A stretch of DNA of 63,769 bases from positions 1 through 63,769 of the forward strand of contig NZ_WASO01000009.1 of assembly GCF_009712605.1 (NCBI RefSeq), read 5' to 3'. Within the stretch, counting starts at the first letter, position 1. Every line of letters starts with the position of its first letter. Below, one piece after another: positions 35,801 through 43,873 of the stretch. The notes under the pieces are model-generated. The model did not search any database. It had not been told where the DNA came from and saw only the letters and a list, made by a program, of their open reading frames with translations. The DNA is from Paludibacter sp. (GTDB lineage: Bacteria; Bacteroidota; Bacteroidia; Bacteroidales; Paludibacteraceae). The position numbers and the translations under genes were made by a program.

Positions 35801-37272
35801 AAGGATTGCAAACCCGGTTACGCCCAGTATTGATGACGGCTGCCGTCGCCTCCATGGGTTTCCTACCAATGGCGTTGTCGACCTCAGCGGGAGCCGAAGT
35901 GCAAAAGCCCCTGGCGACCGTAGTCATCGGCGGACTTATCACTGCTACAATGCTAACTTTGATTATTCTACCTGTGCTCTACATCATTTTTTCGACGAGG
36001 AAATTTTCGTTTTTCAAAAGGAAGAAAAAAGCCGCTGCACTTGTAACAATAGGATTCTGTATGATATTTTCCGGTCAGCTTCAGGCGCAAACGCCCCGAA
36101 AAATCACACTGGATCAGGCAATTCAACTGGCGCTCGATAGCAATCTCTCGGTACGCTCTTCGGCTTACTCCGTCGATGTGCAAAAGGCAATGAAAAGTGG
36201 GGCATGGGATTTACCCAAAACCAGCATCGAAGGGCAATACGGACAGATGAATTCCTACCGAAAGGACAACAGTTTCACGGTAAGCCAGTCGTTCGCCTTT
36301 CCGGGACTTTATATCAACCAAAACAAGTTGGCAAAAGCAAATATCAAAAGCAGCGAATGGCAATTGAAAAGTACCCGTTTGCAGATTGCTACAGAAGTAA
36401 AGCAGCTTTATCAACAACTGATCTATCTCGACGCAAAGCTGAAATTGCAAAGCTATCAGGATAGTCTTTACGGCAATTTCTCCAAAGCAGCTGAACTGCG
36501 CTCAAATACCGGAGAGACCAACCGACTGGAGATGATCTCAGCACATTCGCAAAATATGGAGATTCAAAATCAACTGAAGCAGACACGTGCCGACATAGAC
36601 ATTGCCACTCAAAAATTGACTCTGATGCTGAATATTAACACGCCAGTCGCTCCGTCCGACGCGGTTTTGAAACGACTGGAATGGTTACCGACTTCGAACG
36701 AAAATGCCATTATTGATAATCCTTCGCTCGGCATTACGGCACAGCAGGTAGAAGTCTCCCGTTTGGAGAAAGCCGTTGAGAAAAGCAAGTTGATGCCCGA
36801 CTTTTCGATCGGTTATTTCAGTCAGACAATGCTTGGCACACAGGATGTGAACGGTACGCAACGTAATTACACTGTGGCCAATCGTTTTACGGCAATTCAG
36901 GCGGGGATCTCCATTCCCCTTTGGTTTGTGCCCGGCAATGCAAGGGTAAAAGCAGCCCGTTTCAAAGAGAAAGAGGCGCAAGCTACACACGAAGCCTGGG
37001 CGAAATCGCTGACCGGCAACTACCGATCATTATTGCTTAAACTGGAGAAAGATCGCAACAGCGTAGATTACTACGAGAAACAGGCCATTCCGGAAGCAGA
37101 TCTGATTATCAAACAATCTACGCAAAGCTATCGAGCCGGAGCCATGGATTATCTCGACTATCTTCAAAGTCTCGGCAGGGCGCTAAGCATCAAACAGAAT
37201 TATCTGGAGGCGTTGAATGAATACAATCAAACGGTAATTGCCATCGAAGCCATTACCGGGAAAATAAAATAA
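32890..37272 (+). CDS. CzcA/CusA-type heavy-metal efflux pump fused to a TolC-like outer-membrane domain
   Basis: A 1460-residue protein. Residues 1 to about 1045 are a heavy-metal RND permease with twelve membrane helices and the family blocks RLPIDAIPDITNNQVQI, GAIDFGLIVDGAVIIVES and ALFGVAVLNGIVLIAE. It drives metal cations out using the proton gradient. After a basic linker (KRKKK) comes a hydrophobic segment ending in QLQAQ that looks like a signal peptide, then an outer-membrane efflux (TolC/CzcC) domain at about 1070-1460 (ITLDQAIQLALDSNLSV, YRAGAMDYLDYLQSLG). The pump and the outer channel thus form one chain. The adaptor is the next gene. Confidence 0.92.
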   Translation: MIERIIQFSIKNKFIVGLFVLALIGWGTYSLTRLPIDAIPDITNNQVQIISLAPSLAVQEVESSITAPIEVAVANIPDIVELRSISRLGLSVVTVVFKDNTDIYWARQQLSERLKEAEEAIPPGVAKTELAPISSGLGEIYQYRLAVTAGFEQKYSPMELRTLQDWVVRREMLGTPGVADINSYGGYVKQYEVAVNPERLRGMNLTLTDIFTALEKNNENTGSAYIDKKPSAYFIRGIGLVKSLDDIGKIVVKTTASGIPVLIRDVATVQYGSATRYGALVIDNSEAVGGVVMMLKGANANEVIKNVETRIAEIQKSLPQGVKIEPFLNRSDLVGRAIGTVSRNLMEGALVVIFILVLFLGNLRGGLIVASVIPLSMLFAISLMNLFGVSGNLMSLGAIDFGLIVDGAVIIVESVVHRITQSKTHHQGITRLSQQQMDENVFESAKRMMSSATFGQVIILIVYLPIMALVGIEGKMFRPMAQVVAFALIGAAILSLTYVPMISALFLNKNTEHKRNFSDRMMEKLHEWFTPVIHWALNHKKSVIGGAVGAFIVSLFFFTRLGGEFIPQLEEGDLAAGVITLQGGSLSNTIDMVEKANKILLTNFPEVKHAVCKIGAGEIPTDPTPMETGDYIITLKDKNEWTSAKTREELVEKMQEALIPLAGVKFEFQQPIQMRFNELLSGSKQDIAIKLFGDNLDVLAQKASSIEQIIKSVEGVEDINVEKVTGLAQVQVKYNRDRLAQYGLSIEEANRILRVAFAGSQAGVVFDEEKRFALVVRLEKDYRQSLEDVKNISVALPGGGQIPFEQLGEISIQLGPAQVSRENTKRRITIGFNVRNRDIGSVINEANHKIDQQIKLPTGYYVSYGGQFKNLEAASNRLAIAVPIALLLIFVLLYFTFHSVKQSLLIYSAVPMAAIGGIIALWLRGMNFSISAGVGFIALFGVAVLNGIVLIAEFNRLEKAGYTDITERVIKGLQTRLRPVLMTAAVASMGFLPMALSTSAGAEVQKPLATVVIGGLITATMLTLIILPVLYIIFSTRKFSFFKRKKKAAALVTIGFCMIFSGQLQAQTPRKITLDQAIQLALDSNLSVRSSAYSVDVQKAMKSGAWDLPKTSIEGQYGQMNSYRKDNSFTVSQSFAFPGLYINQNKLAKANIKSSEWQLKSTRLQIATEVKQLYQQLIYLDAKLKLQSYQDSLYGNFSKAAELRSNTGETNRLEMISAHSQNMEIQNQLKQTRADIDIATQKLTLMLNINTPVAPSDAVLKRLEWLPTSNENAIIDNPSLGITAQQVEVSRLEKAVEKSKLMPDFSIGYFSQTMLGTQDVNGTQRNYTVANRFTAIQAGISIPLWFVPGNARVKAARFKEKEAQATHEAWAKSLTGNYRSLLLKLEKDRNSVDYYEKQAIPEADLIIKQSTQSYRAGAMDYLDYLQSLGRALSIKQNYLEALNEYNQTVIAIEAITGKIK

Positions 37273-37292
37273 CACGTGAACATCTTTAGTTT

Positions 37293-37462
37293 GCCTGCGG
37301 CAGGCCTTACTTTTTGGCGCAAAAAGTAAGCAAAAACATTGACGGAAAGAACTCGTTCGCTCGGCCATGAAACATTTTCTCATTACAAAACGTCTGTTAC
37401 TGGCCTACTCACTCAAACAGCTTTCCGTCGGTTTGGTATTCTTGTTTGTCCCTTCGGGTCTG
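37293..37462 (+). repeat. Dispersed structured repeat, divergent copy D
   Basis: It begins with a GCCTGCGGCAGGC hairpin, then a terminator-like stem CTTACTTTTTG/CAAAAAGTAAG (37306-37316 with 37320-37330). A long-range stem GACGGAAAG/CTTTCCGTC (37341-37349 with 37421-37429) follows, flanked inside by AACTCG and TCAAACA as in the other copies. Elsewhere the sequence differs strongly. Confidence 0.6.
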
Positions 37463-37528
37463 ATTTAGCAATGATTATGACAATACTCCTGTTCTATTAT
37501 TATAAAACTTGCTTATGCAGATTCAAAT

Positions 37529-37712
37529 GGCCTTGTCCGGTGAGCCAAAAAACAAGTGAAGCGACGCAAAAATCGTCCTTGTTTGATGTTATCGACGATA
37601 GGAGATAACGAGTTTGGACGATTTACGTCGTTGAACGCCCGTTTTTTGAGCAAAGCGGGCATAGCCTTGACCTTTTTGTTTACTTTTTGTGTCAAGACAA
37701 AAAGTAAAAGGA
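37529..37712 (-). repeat. Dispersed structured repeat, copy C
   Basis: Read on the minus strand it shares CAAGGCTATGCCCGCTT and the GGCTCACCGGACAAGGCC end with copies A and B. The stems are 37698-37708/37679-37689, 37616-37624/37570-37578 and 37604-37609/37588-37593, with loop TCCTATCGTC. The inner stem is GTTATC/GATAAC, quite unlike the ACTCCT/AGGAGT of copy B, yet still fully paired. Confidence 0.78.
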
Positions 37713-37831
37713 TAAATAAGACTCAGTTTACACACGAATTTAATCATGTCATATTTCACTAAACTATCTAATTTACAGACTATTAACAGCCTGAAAAAGT
37801 TAAATTAATTAACCAAAACTCATATACACTT

Positions 37832-39013
37832 ATGCAACGATATAAATTTCTATTTATTACAGCCATTTACTCCATTGCCCTGATTATTTCATCGTGCAGC
37901 GGAGGTAAAAAAGAGGCAAACGCCAAAGAAGCGGAAAACCTGCCTGAAGATATTGTGGAGATGCGAGACGATCAGATCAAACTGGCTGGCATCGAAACCG
38001 GTTTAATTGAAGAACGCACTATGAGCGGAACCCTGAAAGTAAGCGGAACCATTACCGCATCGCCGCAGGATATGGCATCGGTAAGTATGCCCATGGGGGG
38101 GTTCGTCAAATCTACTTCGCTTCTGCCGGGAAGTTCCGTCCGGAAAGGTCAGGTACTCGCGATTATAGAAAACCCGGAATTTATCGATATTCAGCAAAAC
38201 TATCTCGAAGTGAAAAGCAAACTGGAATATACTGAAGCGGAATACAAACGGCAATCGGAACTCTACAAAAACGATGTGGCTTCGAAGAAAAACATTCAGT
38301 TGGCAACCTCCGAATTCAAAGCACTGAAAGCCCAGCAACGGGCACTGGAACAAAAGCTTTTGCTGATTGGAATCAATCCTTCACGATTAAGTGACGACCG
38401 CATCAGCCGTTCGGTAGCACTCACCTCGCCCATCTCGGGGTATGTAAAAACAGTCAATGTCTCTATCGGAAAATCGGTTGCTGCTACCGACGTACTGTTC
38501 GAAATTGTAAACACCGGCCATCTCTTGCTCGAACTGACGCTGTTTGAAAAAGATGCCGACAAGGTAAAAGTTGGCGAAACCATCCATTTCTACATCAACA
38601 ATGAGACCGAACAACACGATGCGAAGGTGTACCAAACCTCTAAGTCGGTCGGTAGTGACCGGAGTCTGAAAGTATATGCTTCCATACAAGGCGAATGCAA
38701 AAATGTTCTTCCCGGCATGTATGCCAATGCACTTGTGAAAGCGACTGGAAGTAAGGTAACAGCCGTACCTTCGGATGCTGTGGTCAGCTTCGACGACAAA
38801 GACTATATTTTCGTATTTGACCGCAACAAAACAGAGAATGGACGAGCCTTCTGCGAATACCGTATGGTTCAGGTGCACAAAGGCGTTTCGGATGATGGAT
38901 TTATCGAAATTGTGTTGCCAAAGCAAATCGATCCAACCAAAGTAAAAGTGGTAACGAAAGGAGCTTACAATCTGTTGGCGGCAAAGAAAAATGCAGGAGA
39001 GATGAGCTGTTAA
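37832..39013 (+). CDS. RND efflux periplasmic adaptor lipoprotein (CusB/CzcB family)
   Basis: A 393-residue membrane-fusion protein with a lipoprotein signal (IISSCSGG, cysteine at residue 22). The order is a beta-barrel edge, a lipoyl-like half (MGGFVKSTSLLPGSSVRKGQ), an alpha-helical hairpin (about residues 125-175), the second lipoyl half (ALTSPISGYVKTVNVSIGKS) and a membrane-proximal domain. It should bridge the CzcA pump to the outer-membrane channel domain fused to it. The pump gene lies 559 bp upstream across a repeat pair, so a separate promoter is possible. Confidence 0.9.
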   Translation: MQRYKFLFITAIYSIALIISSCSGGKKEANAKEAENLPEDIVEMRDDQIKLAGIETGLIEERTMSGTLKVSGTITASPQDMASVSMPMGGFVKSTSLLPGSSVRKGQVLAIIENPEFIDIQQNYLEVKSKLEYTEAEYKRQSELYKNDVASKKNIQLATSEFKALKAQQRALEQKLLLIGINPSRLSDDRISRSVALTSPISGYVKTVNVSIGKSVAATDVLFEIVNTGHLLLELTLFEKDADKVKVGETIHFYINNETEQHDAKVYQTSKSVGSDRSLKVYASIQGECKNVLPGMYANALVKATGSKVTAVPSDAVVSFDDKDYIFVFDRNKTENGRAFCEYRMVQVHKGVSDDGFIEIVLPKQIDPTKVKVVTKGAYNLLAAKKNAGEMSC

Positions 39014-39035
39014 CGAATTCGTAGCAACAAACCCG

Positions 39036-39043
39036 TACATTTG
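39036..39043 (+). promoter_or_regulatory. -7 box of the following hypothetical gene
   Basis: TACATTTG matches TAnnTTTG, and the ATG at 39066 follows after 22 bp. No clear -33 partner. Confidence 0.45.
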
Positions 39044-39065
39044 TAGACCTTAAACAAACAACGTT

Positions 39066-39677
39066 ATGCGAATACTATTATTTATTGTCGGACTAATATT
39101 TATTTCTTTACAAACCAAAGCTTTGACTCCCGATATTATCAAAGACGGCGATGTAAAAGGAATCTATGCCACCTTGTCCGACTTTCGACACAATACGCCC
39201 TATTTAATTGACGGAAAGCATAGTGGAGACAAAGTCAAACTCAATCAGTTTTTCTTTTCGTCTACGATCAATTGTATGGAAGACGGTCAATCGAAGCTCT
39301 TTTACAAAGATTCTATCTTTGCCATTACATTGAAAGACGGGAGGAATTTCCGCTTTATCAACCGCGAGCCCTATTTGATCGCCGACACTTCCTGTCTTTA
39401 TATTTACTCCAGAAGAACGATTGTCAGTGAGCGCAAACAGGAAGGACCGCACACCCGTACGATCAATAAAGTCGTGACCGGATATTTCTTCTCGACCGGT
39501 AATCATTCTTCCGTGATTCCATTGTCAATAATCAATCTCAGGACTCACTTGAACATAAGCAAAACTGCATTCGATCGTTTGGATAAAGAGTTTATAACCG
39601 ACGAAGCGCTGACCAAAACCAACAAACAAACCGGTAGGTTCCGCATCAATGAGTTGCTTTTAACCGGAAAGAAATAG
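39066..39677 (+). CDS. Secreted hypothetical protein
   Basis: A 203-residue protein with a signal peptide (about residues 1-20, ending near TKALT). The mature part is beta-rich and charged, with a patch RRTIVSERKQEGPHTR near the middle and a final RFRINELLLTGKK. I recognise no family. It lies 52 bp after the adaptor gene, has its own likely promoter and is followed by a clear terminator, so it is a single-gene unit or the last gene of the efflux operon. Confidence 0.7.
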   Translation: MRILLFIVGLIFISLQTKALTPDIIKDGDVKGIYATLSDFRHNTPYLIDGKHSGDKVKLNQFFFSSTINCMEDGQSKLFYKDSIFAITLKDGRNFRFINREPYLIADTSCLYIYSRRTIVSERKQEGPHTRTINKVVTGYFFSTGNHSSVIPLSIINLRTHLNISKTAFDRLDKEFITDEALTKTNKQTGRFRINELLLTGKK

Positions 39678-39703
39678 TCAAGACGACAAATTCAATTGAG
39701 TGT

Positions 39704-39752
39704 AATAGCCAACCAGACTGTTTTAGAGCAGCACGGTTGGCTATTTCTTTTT
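39704..39752 (+). terminator. Terminator after the secreted hypothetical gene
   Basis: AATAGCCAACC (39704-39714) and GGTTGGCTATT (39735-39745) form an 11-bp stem followed by TCTTTTTA. Confidence 0.85.
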
Positions 39753-39890
39753 ACATGAGTATCTGATTGTTTGCCTTTTGGTTTGAAAAACCTTATTTTC
39801 ATAACCGCAAATCTATAGCATGTAAAAAGACAAACCTTAGCCAATGCGACCTAAAAAGTCGGAGAAGGCTCACAATTATACATTTCTGAA

Positions 39891-40060
39891 AGGGGCGTTA
39901 GCCCTATTTTCTTGGTAGATGATCTCGCTGAGAACAAAAAGAGGGGTGTAGCCCTGACGTCTGAATGCAGTATAAAATTTTGATATGAAAGACATCAGAG
40001 CTACGCTCCTTCGGTATCATGCAATATCAGGTCTACCTAGAAAATAGGGCTACGCCCCTA
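39891..40060. repeat. Nested palindromic repeat of about 170 bp (REP-like family, copy 2)
   Basis: The outer arms AGGGGCGTTAGCCCTATTTT (from 39891) and AAAATAGGGCTACGCCCCT (ending near 40059) are inverted copies with few mismatches. Inner units GAGGGGTGTAGCCCTGACGT (39941-39960) and the complementary stretch near 39991-40012 pair as well. Each unit is itself a GGGC-N-TAGCCC hairpin. The structure could extrude as a cruciform. Confidence 0.8.
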
Positions 40061-40175
40061 TAATTTGCTTTAATGAACATCAGGAAGTTTGGTTTAAAAA
40101 ACACAATTTTACAGTCGTGGAGTGACTTGTGCGTAAAAACAAAACCCACCAATTATAACATAACCTGCAATCAAC

Positions 40176-40239
40176 AAACCATTAAGAAATTAAGATTGTT
40201 AAGGAAGTTTCTTCATGCTCCTTATTGCCTTAATGGTTT
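40176..40239 (+). terminator. Long terminator-like hairpin without an obvious upstream gene
   Basis: AAACCATTAA (40176-40185) and TTAATGGTTT (40230-40239) pair fully, with further AAGGA/TCCTT pairing inside, and TGTTTG follows. The nearest plus-strand gene already has a terminator at 39704. Confidence 0.5.
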
Positions 40240-40292
40240 TGTTTGATAGCACAAATGACAGATATAAAATCACAAAATCATTCCAGATATGC

Positions 40293-40300
40293 TATATTTG
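40293..40300 (+). promoter_or_regulatory. -7 box of the beta-helix protein gene
   Basis: TATATTTG matches TAnnTTTG. The ATG at 40319 lies 18 bp downstream, which supports that start over upstream in-frame codons. Confidence 0.5.
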
Positions 40301-40318
40301 AAACATTTATAAGACATT

Positions 40319-41545
40319 ATGTCCACCTGCAAAAACACATTACTGGCAGTTGTCTGTTTTTTGTCTCTTCAATTTACAGACAATCTATTCGGAACAGTCT
40401 ATTACGTTTCAAAGTCCGGAAATGACGCCTTTAGCGGTTTTGCCGCTCAAAACAAAACCACCCCAAAACAAACTATTGCAGCCGGCATCCGTTGTTTATC
40501 AGCAGGAGATACACTTTACATACGTGAAGGAATTTACAACGAAGCAATCAACGAATACAGGATAAAATTTCCAGGTGGCAGTTCATGGCAAAAGGCAGTC
40601 ACCATTGCAGGCTATCCCGGAGAGAAGATTATTATCCAGCCCAGGACTGGTGAATCGGAAGTACTGCGATTGATGGGATCTTCCGGCGGAACATGCTATG
40701 TGGTATTTGATAATCTGATTTTAGATGGAATTAATATCACGTCCAACATTGTGAAGATAACCTACACAGGAACCAATCCAAACAACACGGCTCACCATAT
40801 CAGAATACAAAATTGTGAACTTAAACATGCCAAAACCAATGGCATATTTGTCGATGCGGAATCCGATCATAATGAATTTATCAACTTAAAAATACACGAT
40901 AACGGAACCTCTGATTTCGATCATGGTATGTATATCACAGGCAGCAACAACCTGATTGAAAAATGTGAGATTTACCGGAATGCCGGTTGGGGAATCCATA
41001 TTTACACGGAACATAAGCCCGCAAGAGCCAATTACAATATTGTTCGGCGCAACAATATTCATAACAATGCACGAGCAGGAAACCGTGGTTTTGGAATTAT
41101 CGTTTCGTCAGGCACAGAAAATACCGTCTATAACAATCTGATATGGAGCAATAACGGTGGCATTCAGATTGATTATCATGCAGTCAACGCCAGCATTTAC
41201 AACAACACCATCTGGTCGAATAACAACGGTAAAACTCACGAGTCAGGAATCAAAGCTGGAGCCGGAAGCATCAATGCAAGAATCGTGAATAATATTTCCT
41301 GGGACCACAAGGCAGGCAACATCTTTAATGCCGGAATAAATACATATCTCTCCAATAATCTCACCGACAAATCTCCTCTGTTTTTAAATAGTTCTACATT
41401 AGATTTTCGCCTTCAAAAAGAATCTCCGGCCATCAATGCAGGCAAAAATCTTTTTCCCCTGATAACTGACGATTATAACGGGATTCGTCGCCCGCAAGAT
41501 TCCGCGTATGATATTGGTGCTTTCGAATACAGAACTCGCAAATAA
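40319..41545 (+). CDS. Secreted right-handed beta-helix repeat protein
   Basis: A 408-residue protein with a signal peptide (about residues 1-23). The mature part opens with YYVSKSGNDAFSGF and AGDTLYIREGIYNE, the usual entry to parallel beta-helix (DUF1565-like) proteins. Regular coils then contain repeated N-x-I-x-x-N patterns (NNIHNNARAGN, NTVYNNLIWSNNGG, NASIYNNTIWSNN). It ends in AYDIGAFEYR, typical of this group. Related folds include pectate and alginate lyases and epimerases. Catalytic residues are not obvious, so a polysaccharide-active role is inference. It lies directly before the exopolysaccharide operon. Confidence 0.82.
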   Translation: MSTCKNTLLAVVCFLSLQFTDNLFGTVYYVSKSGNDAFSGFAAQNKTTPKQTIAAGIRCLSAGDTLYIREGIYNEAINEYRIKFPGGSSWQKAVTIAGYPGEKIIIQPRTGESEVLRLMGSSGGTCYVVFDNLILDGINITSNIVKITYTGTNPNNTAHHIRIQNCELKHAKTNGIFVDAESDHNEFINLKIHDNGTSDFDHGMYITGSNNLIEKCEIYRNAGWGIHIYTEHKPARANYNIVRRNNIHNNARAGNRGFGIIVSSGTENTVYNNLIWSNNGGIQIDYHAVNASIYNNTIWSNNNGKTHESGIKAGAGSINARIVNNISWDHKAGNIFNAGINTYLSNNLTDKSPLFLNSSTLDFRLQKESPAINAGKNLFPLITDDYNGIRRPQDSAYDIGAFEYRTRK

Positions 41546-41650
41546 GACGTAACGTCATACCGTAAACGCCTCAACAGTTCTGCAATAGCCAACAAATTAT
41601 ATTTCGTTTTCATTTCTATTGTTTATTTTAAATAATTAACGGCACATCCC

Positions 41651-41681
41651 TTGCTTTTAGTTGCAATTGTTTATACCTTCG
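41651..41681 (+). promoter_or_regulatory. Candidate promoter of the exopolysaccharide operon
   Basis: TTG at 41651-41653, a 20-bp spacer and TACCTTCG at 41674-41681, one mismatch from TAnnTTTG. It implies a leader of about 185 nt before the first start codon. Confidence 0.4.
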
Positions 41682-41861
41682 TAACAGATATATTAACTCT
41701 TATTGTATAATATGCGAACCATAAAGATGGTTTAAAAAATTTATCCCGGACACGTCGTAAGACCTAATGTACATGCCACAACTGTGATTCAGAAACCAAG
41801 TAAGATATTGTGGTATTGATGATCTAAAGAGAAAGTAGTTCGTATCGCTAAAGAGAAATAC

Positions 41862-41867
41862 GGGAGG
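41862..41867 (+). promoter_or_regulatory. Shine-Dalgarno site that fixes the first start of the operon
   Basis: GGGAGG lies 5 bp before the ATG at 41873. It overlaps an in-frame GTG at 41867, which is therefore not the start. Such a strong site is unusual in this window. Confidence 0.65.
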
Positions 41868-41872
41868 TGTCT

Positions 41873-43804
41873 ATGCTCAAAAAGACACATAAATTTTGGG
41901 ATGTTATTGTACATCGTATAGTAAGTTCCAAATACGTCAGCAGATGGACTATTCTGGGAATTGACCTTATATTATCCGTTATTTCTCTTGTTTGGTGCTA
42001 TCTATTCGACTCAAGCCTGCATTTCAACGATGCCGTCTCTCTCCCCAAAGTCGAATATCTTATTATTGGCAGCCTCTTTATTTGCCCCTGGTATTTTCTA
42101 TTCTTCAAAACTCATACAGGAATTATCCGTTACTCTTCCTATCACGAAGTCGGGAGAGTGTTAGTTGCCGTTGTATCCATCAACCTCACCTATTACATTG
42201 TCGGCTTACTCAGCGGATATGGTTATTCTGCCATGTTCATCTCTTTGATTGTAAAAAACACCACTCTCAACTTTATCATTCTCATCGCCTTCCGGTTTGT
42301 GGTAGTCAGTTTCTATCGCTTCCTTACCACTTACGTAGCCGGCCGCTATCGGCAAAGAAGCCTTGTATATGGTGTTAGTCGCCAAAGCATAGCACTGGCA
42401 AGCCTTTTCCTGACAGACGGATATAAAGGCTATAGAATCGTCGGCTTCCTGACACACGACAAACACATGATTCATCAACGAATATTCGATTTACCGGTTT
42501 ATTATGCTGACGACAACCTCGACCATGTAATCAGAGAATACAAAATCAGTGCTTTATTCCTTGTGAAAAAACAGCCGATAGAGATTCCTGACAAGAAAAT
42601 ATTACGGCAGTGCATTGACCTTCACATCAAAATATTATCCCCCGATCAGGCTCAGATGTTTCGGGATTTGATACCTCAAAAATATTACCTGAATCCTCAA
42701 ATCAAGGATTTGCTCGGGAGAGACGAAATCCAGATTGACTTTGAAAAAATCAAACATCAGGTTGAAAACAAGACAGTTATGGTCACAGGCGCTGCCGGTT
42801 CAATTGGTTGCGAAATGGTGAGACAACTGGCAACATTCAAACCTCAAAAAATCATCTTATTCGATTCGGCCGAAACTCCGCTCAACTCACTGCTGCTGGA
42901 GATGGATAAATATTACCCCAATGTTTGTGAAGCCATATTGGGAGACATCCGCATCAGAAAACGCCTTGAATTTGTTTTCAGAAAGTATCATCCGAGCATT
43001 ATTTATCATGCAGCGGCGTATAAACACGTACCAATGGTTGAACGGAATCCGTGTGAAGCCGTACTTACCAATGTGTTGGGAACCCGCAACATTGCAAACT
43101 ACGCACTGAAATTCAGGGTTGAAAAATTCATCATGGTATCAACGGACAAAGCTGTCAATCCGAGCAATGTGATGGGTGCTTCAAAACGCATTGCAGAAAT
43201 ATACATTCAATCGTTGGCGAATCATCTGGATGGAAAATCGGCGACCAAATTCATAACCACGCGGTTTGGCAACGTACTGGGTTCAAATGGTTCTGTAATT
43301 CCTCTATTTAAAGAACAAATAGAAAACGGAGGTCCTGTAACAGTCACCCACCCCAACATCATCCGTTACTTTATGACCATTCCCGAAGCATGTCGCTTGG
43401 TGCTTGAAGCCGGAGTGATGGGACATAACGGCAACATTTACATATTCGACATGGGCAAACCGGTTAAAATTTCAGACTTAGCAAAGAAAATGATTGAAAT
43501 GGCAGGCCTGATTCCCAACCGTGATATTCGAATTGTATACACAGGATTACGGCCGGGAGAAAAACTGTATGAGGAGCTGTTAAACGACAAGGAAATTACT
43601 CAACCCACGACAAATCCCAAGATTAAAGTGGCGAAGGTGCGAAAATACAAGTTATCGGTGGTTGCCAAGCTGATAAATGAACTGATTATCAAAGCGATGT
43701 TATTTGACACACGGGAAACTGTAAAGAAGATGAAAGAAATCGTACCTGAATTTATAAGCATGAATTCAGCATATGAACGATTTGACAAAAAGCTTCCTGA
43801 TTAG
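41873..43804 (+). CDS. Membrane nucleotide-sugar 4,6-dehydratase (CapD/PglF/WbpM family)
   Basis: A 643-residue protein with four N-terminal membrane helices (first ~150 residues), a CoA-binding-like middle domain and a C-terminal SDR dehydratase. The NAD-binding MVTGAAGSIGCEMV is near residue 303, and STDKAVNPSNVMGASKR carries the active-site lysine. The family converts UDP-GlcNAc (or a related sugar) to a 4-keto-6-deoxy sugar. With the DegT aminotransferase, an acetyltransferase and the PglC-like transferase in this operon, it could make a bacillosamine-type sugar. The start is set by the GGGAGG site rather than the upstream GTG. Confidence 0.9.
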   Translation: MLKKTHKFWDVIVHRIVSSKYVSRWTILGIDLILSVISLVWCYLFDSSLHFNDAVSLPKVEYLIIGSLFICPWYFLFFKTHTGIIRYSSYHEVGRVLVAVVSINLTYYIVGLLSGYGYSAMFISLIVKNTTLNFIILIAFRFVVVSFYRFLTTYVAGRYRQRSLVYGVSRQSIALASLFLTDGYKGYRIVGFLTHDKHMIHQRIFDLPVYYADDNLDHVIREYKISALFLVKKQPIEIPDKKILRQCIDLHIKILSPDQAQMFRDLIPQKYYLNPQIKDLLGRDEIQIDFEKIKHQVENKTVMVTGAAGSIGCEMVRQLATFKPQKIILFDSAETPLNSLLLEMDKYYPNVCEAILGDIRIRKRLEFVFRKYHPSIIYHAAAYKHVPMVERNPCEAVLTNVLGTRNIANYALKFRVEKFIMVSTDKAVNPSNVMGASKRIAEIYIQSLANHLDGKSATKFITTRFGNVLGSNGSVIPLFKEQIENGGPVTVTHPNIIRYFMTIPEACRLVLEAGVMGHNGNIYIFDMGKPVKISDLAKKMIEMAGLIPNRDIRIVYTGLRPGEKLYEELLNDKEITQPTTNPKIKVAKVRKYKLSVVAKLINELIIKAMLFDTRETVKKMKEIVPEFISMNSAYERFDKKLPD

Positions 43805-43873
43805 TTTCATTATGTATTCCAGGGAAAAACAAAACGACATCTTTCAGATTCAACATATTAATAGCATATTACG

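Larger units (their letters stand above)
37273..37831. other. 559-bp gap filled by two convergent repeats
   Basis: Between the pump and adaptor genes lie repeat copy D (+, 37293-37462) and copy C (-, 37529-37712), oriented tail to tail. No coding frame is convincing. The terminator-like outer stems may separate pump and adaptor transcription. Confidence 0.65.
39753..40292. other. Intergenic region with repeat and long hairpin
   Basis: No gene is visible. The stretch holds the palindromic element at 39891-40060 and a long hairpin at 40176-40239, and ends at the promoter of the beta-helix gene. Confidence 0.6.
41546..41872. other. Long leader region of the exopolysaccharide operon
   Basis: This region contains the promoter candidate at 41651-41681 and about 185 nt of leader. 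The leader has two copies of CTAAAGAGAAA (41824-41834 and 41848-41858) and ends in a Shine-Dalgarno site. No UpxY-like antiterminator gene is present. Confidence 0.55.

Noticed and set aside
41546-41872. A UpxY-type antiterminator control region for the exopolysaccharide operon
   Set aside because: A long leader is present, but no UpxY or UpxZ gene exists at the operon start, so that mechanism is not supported.
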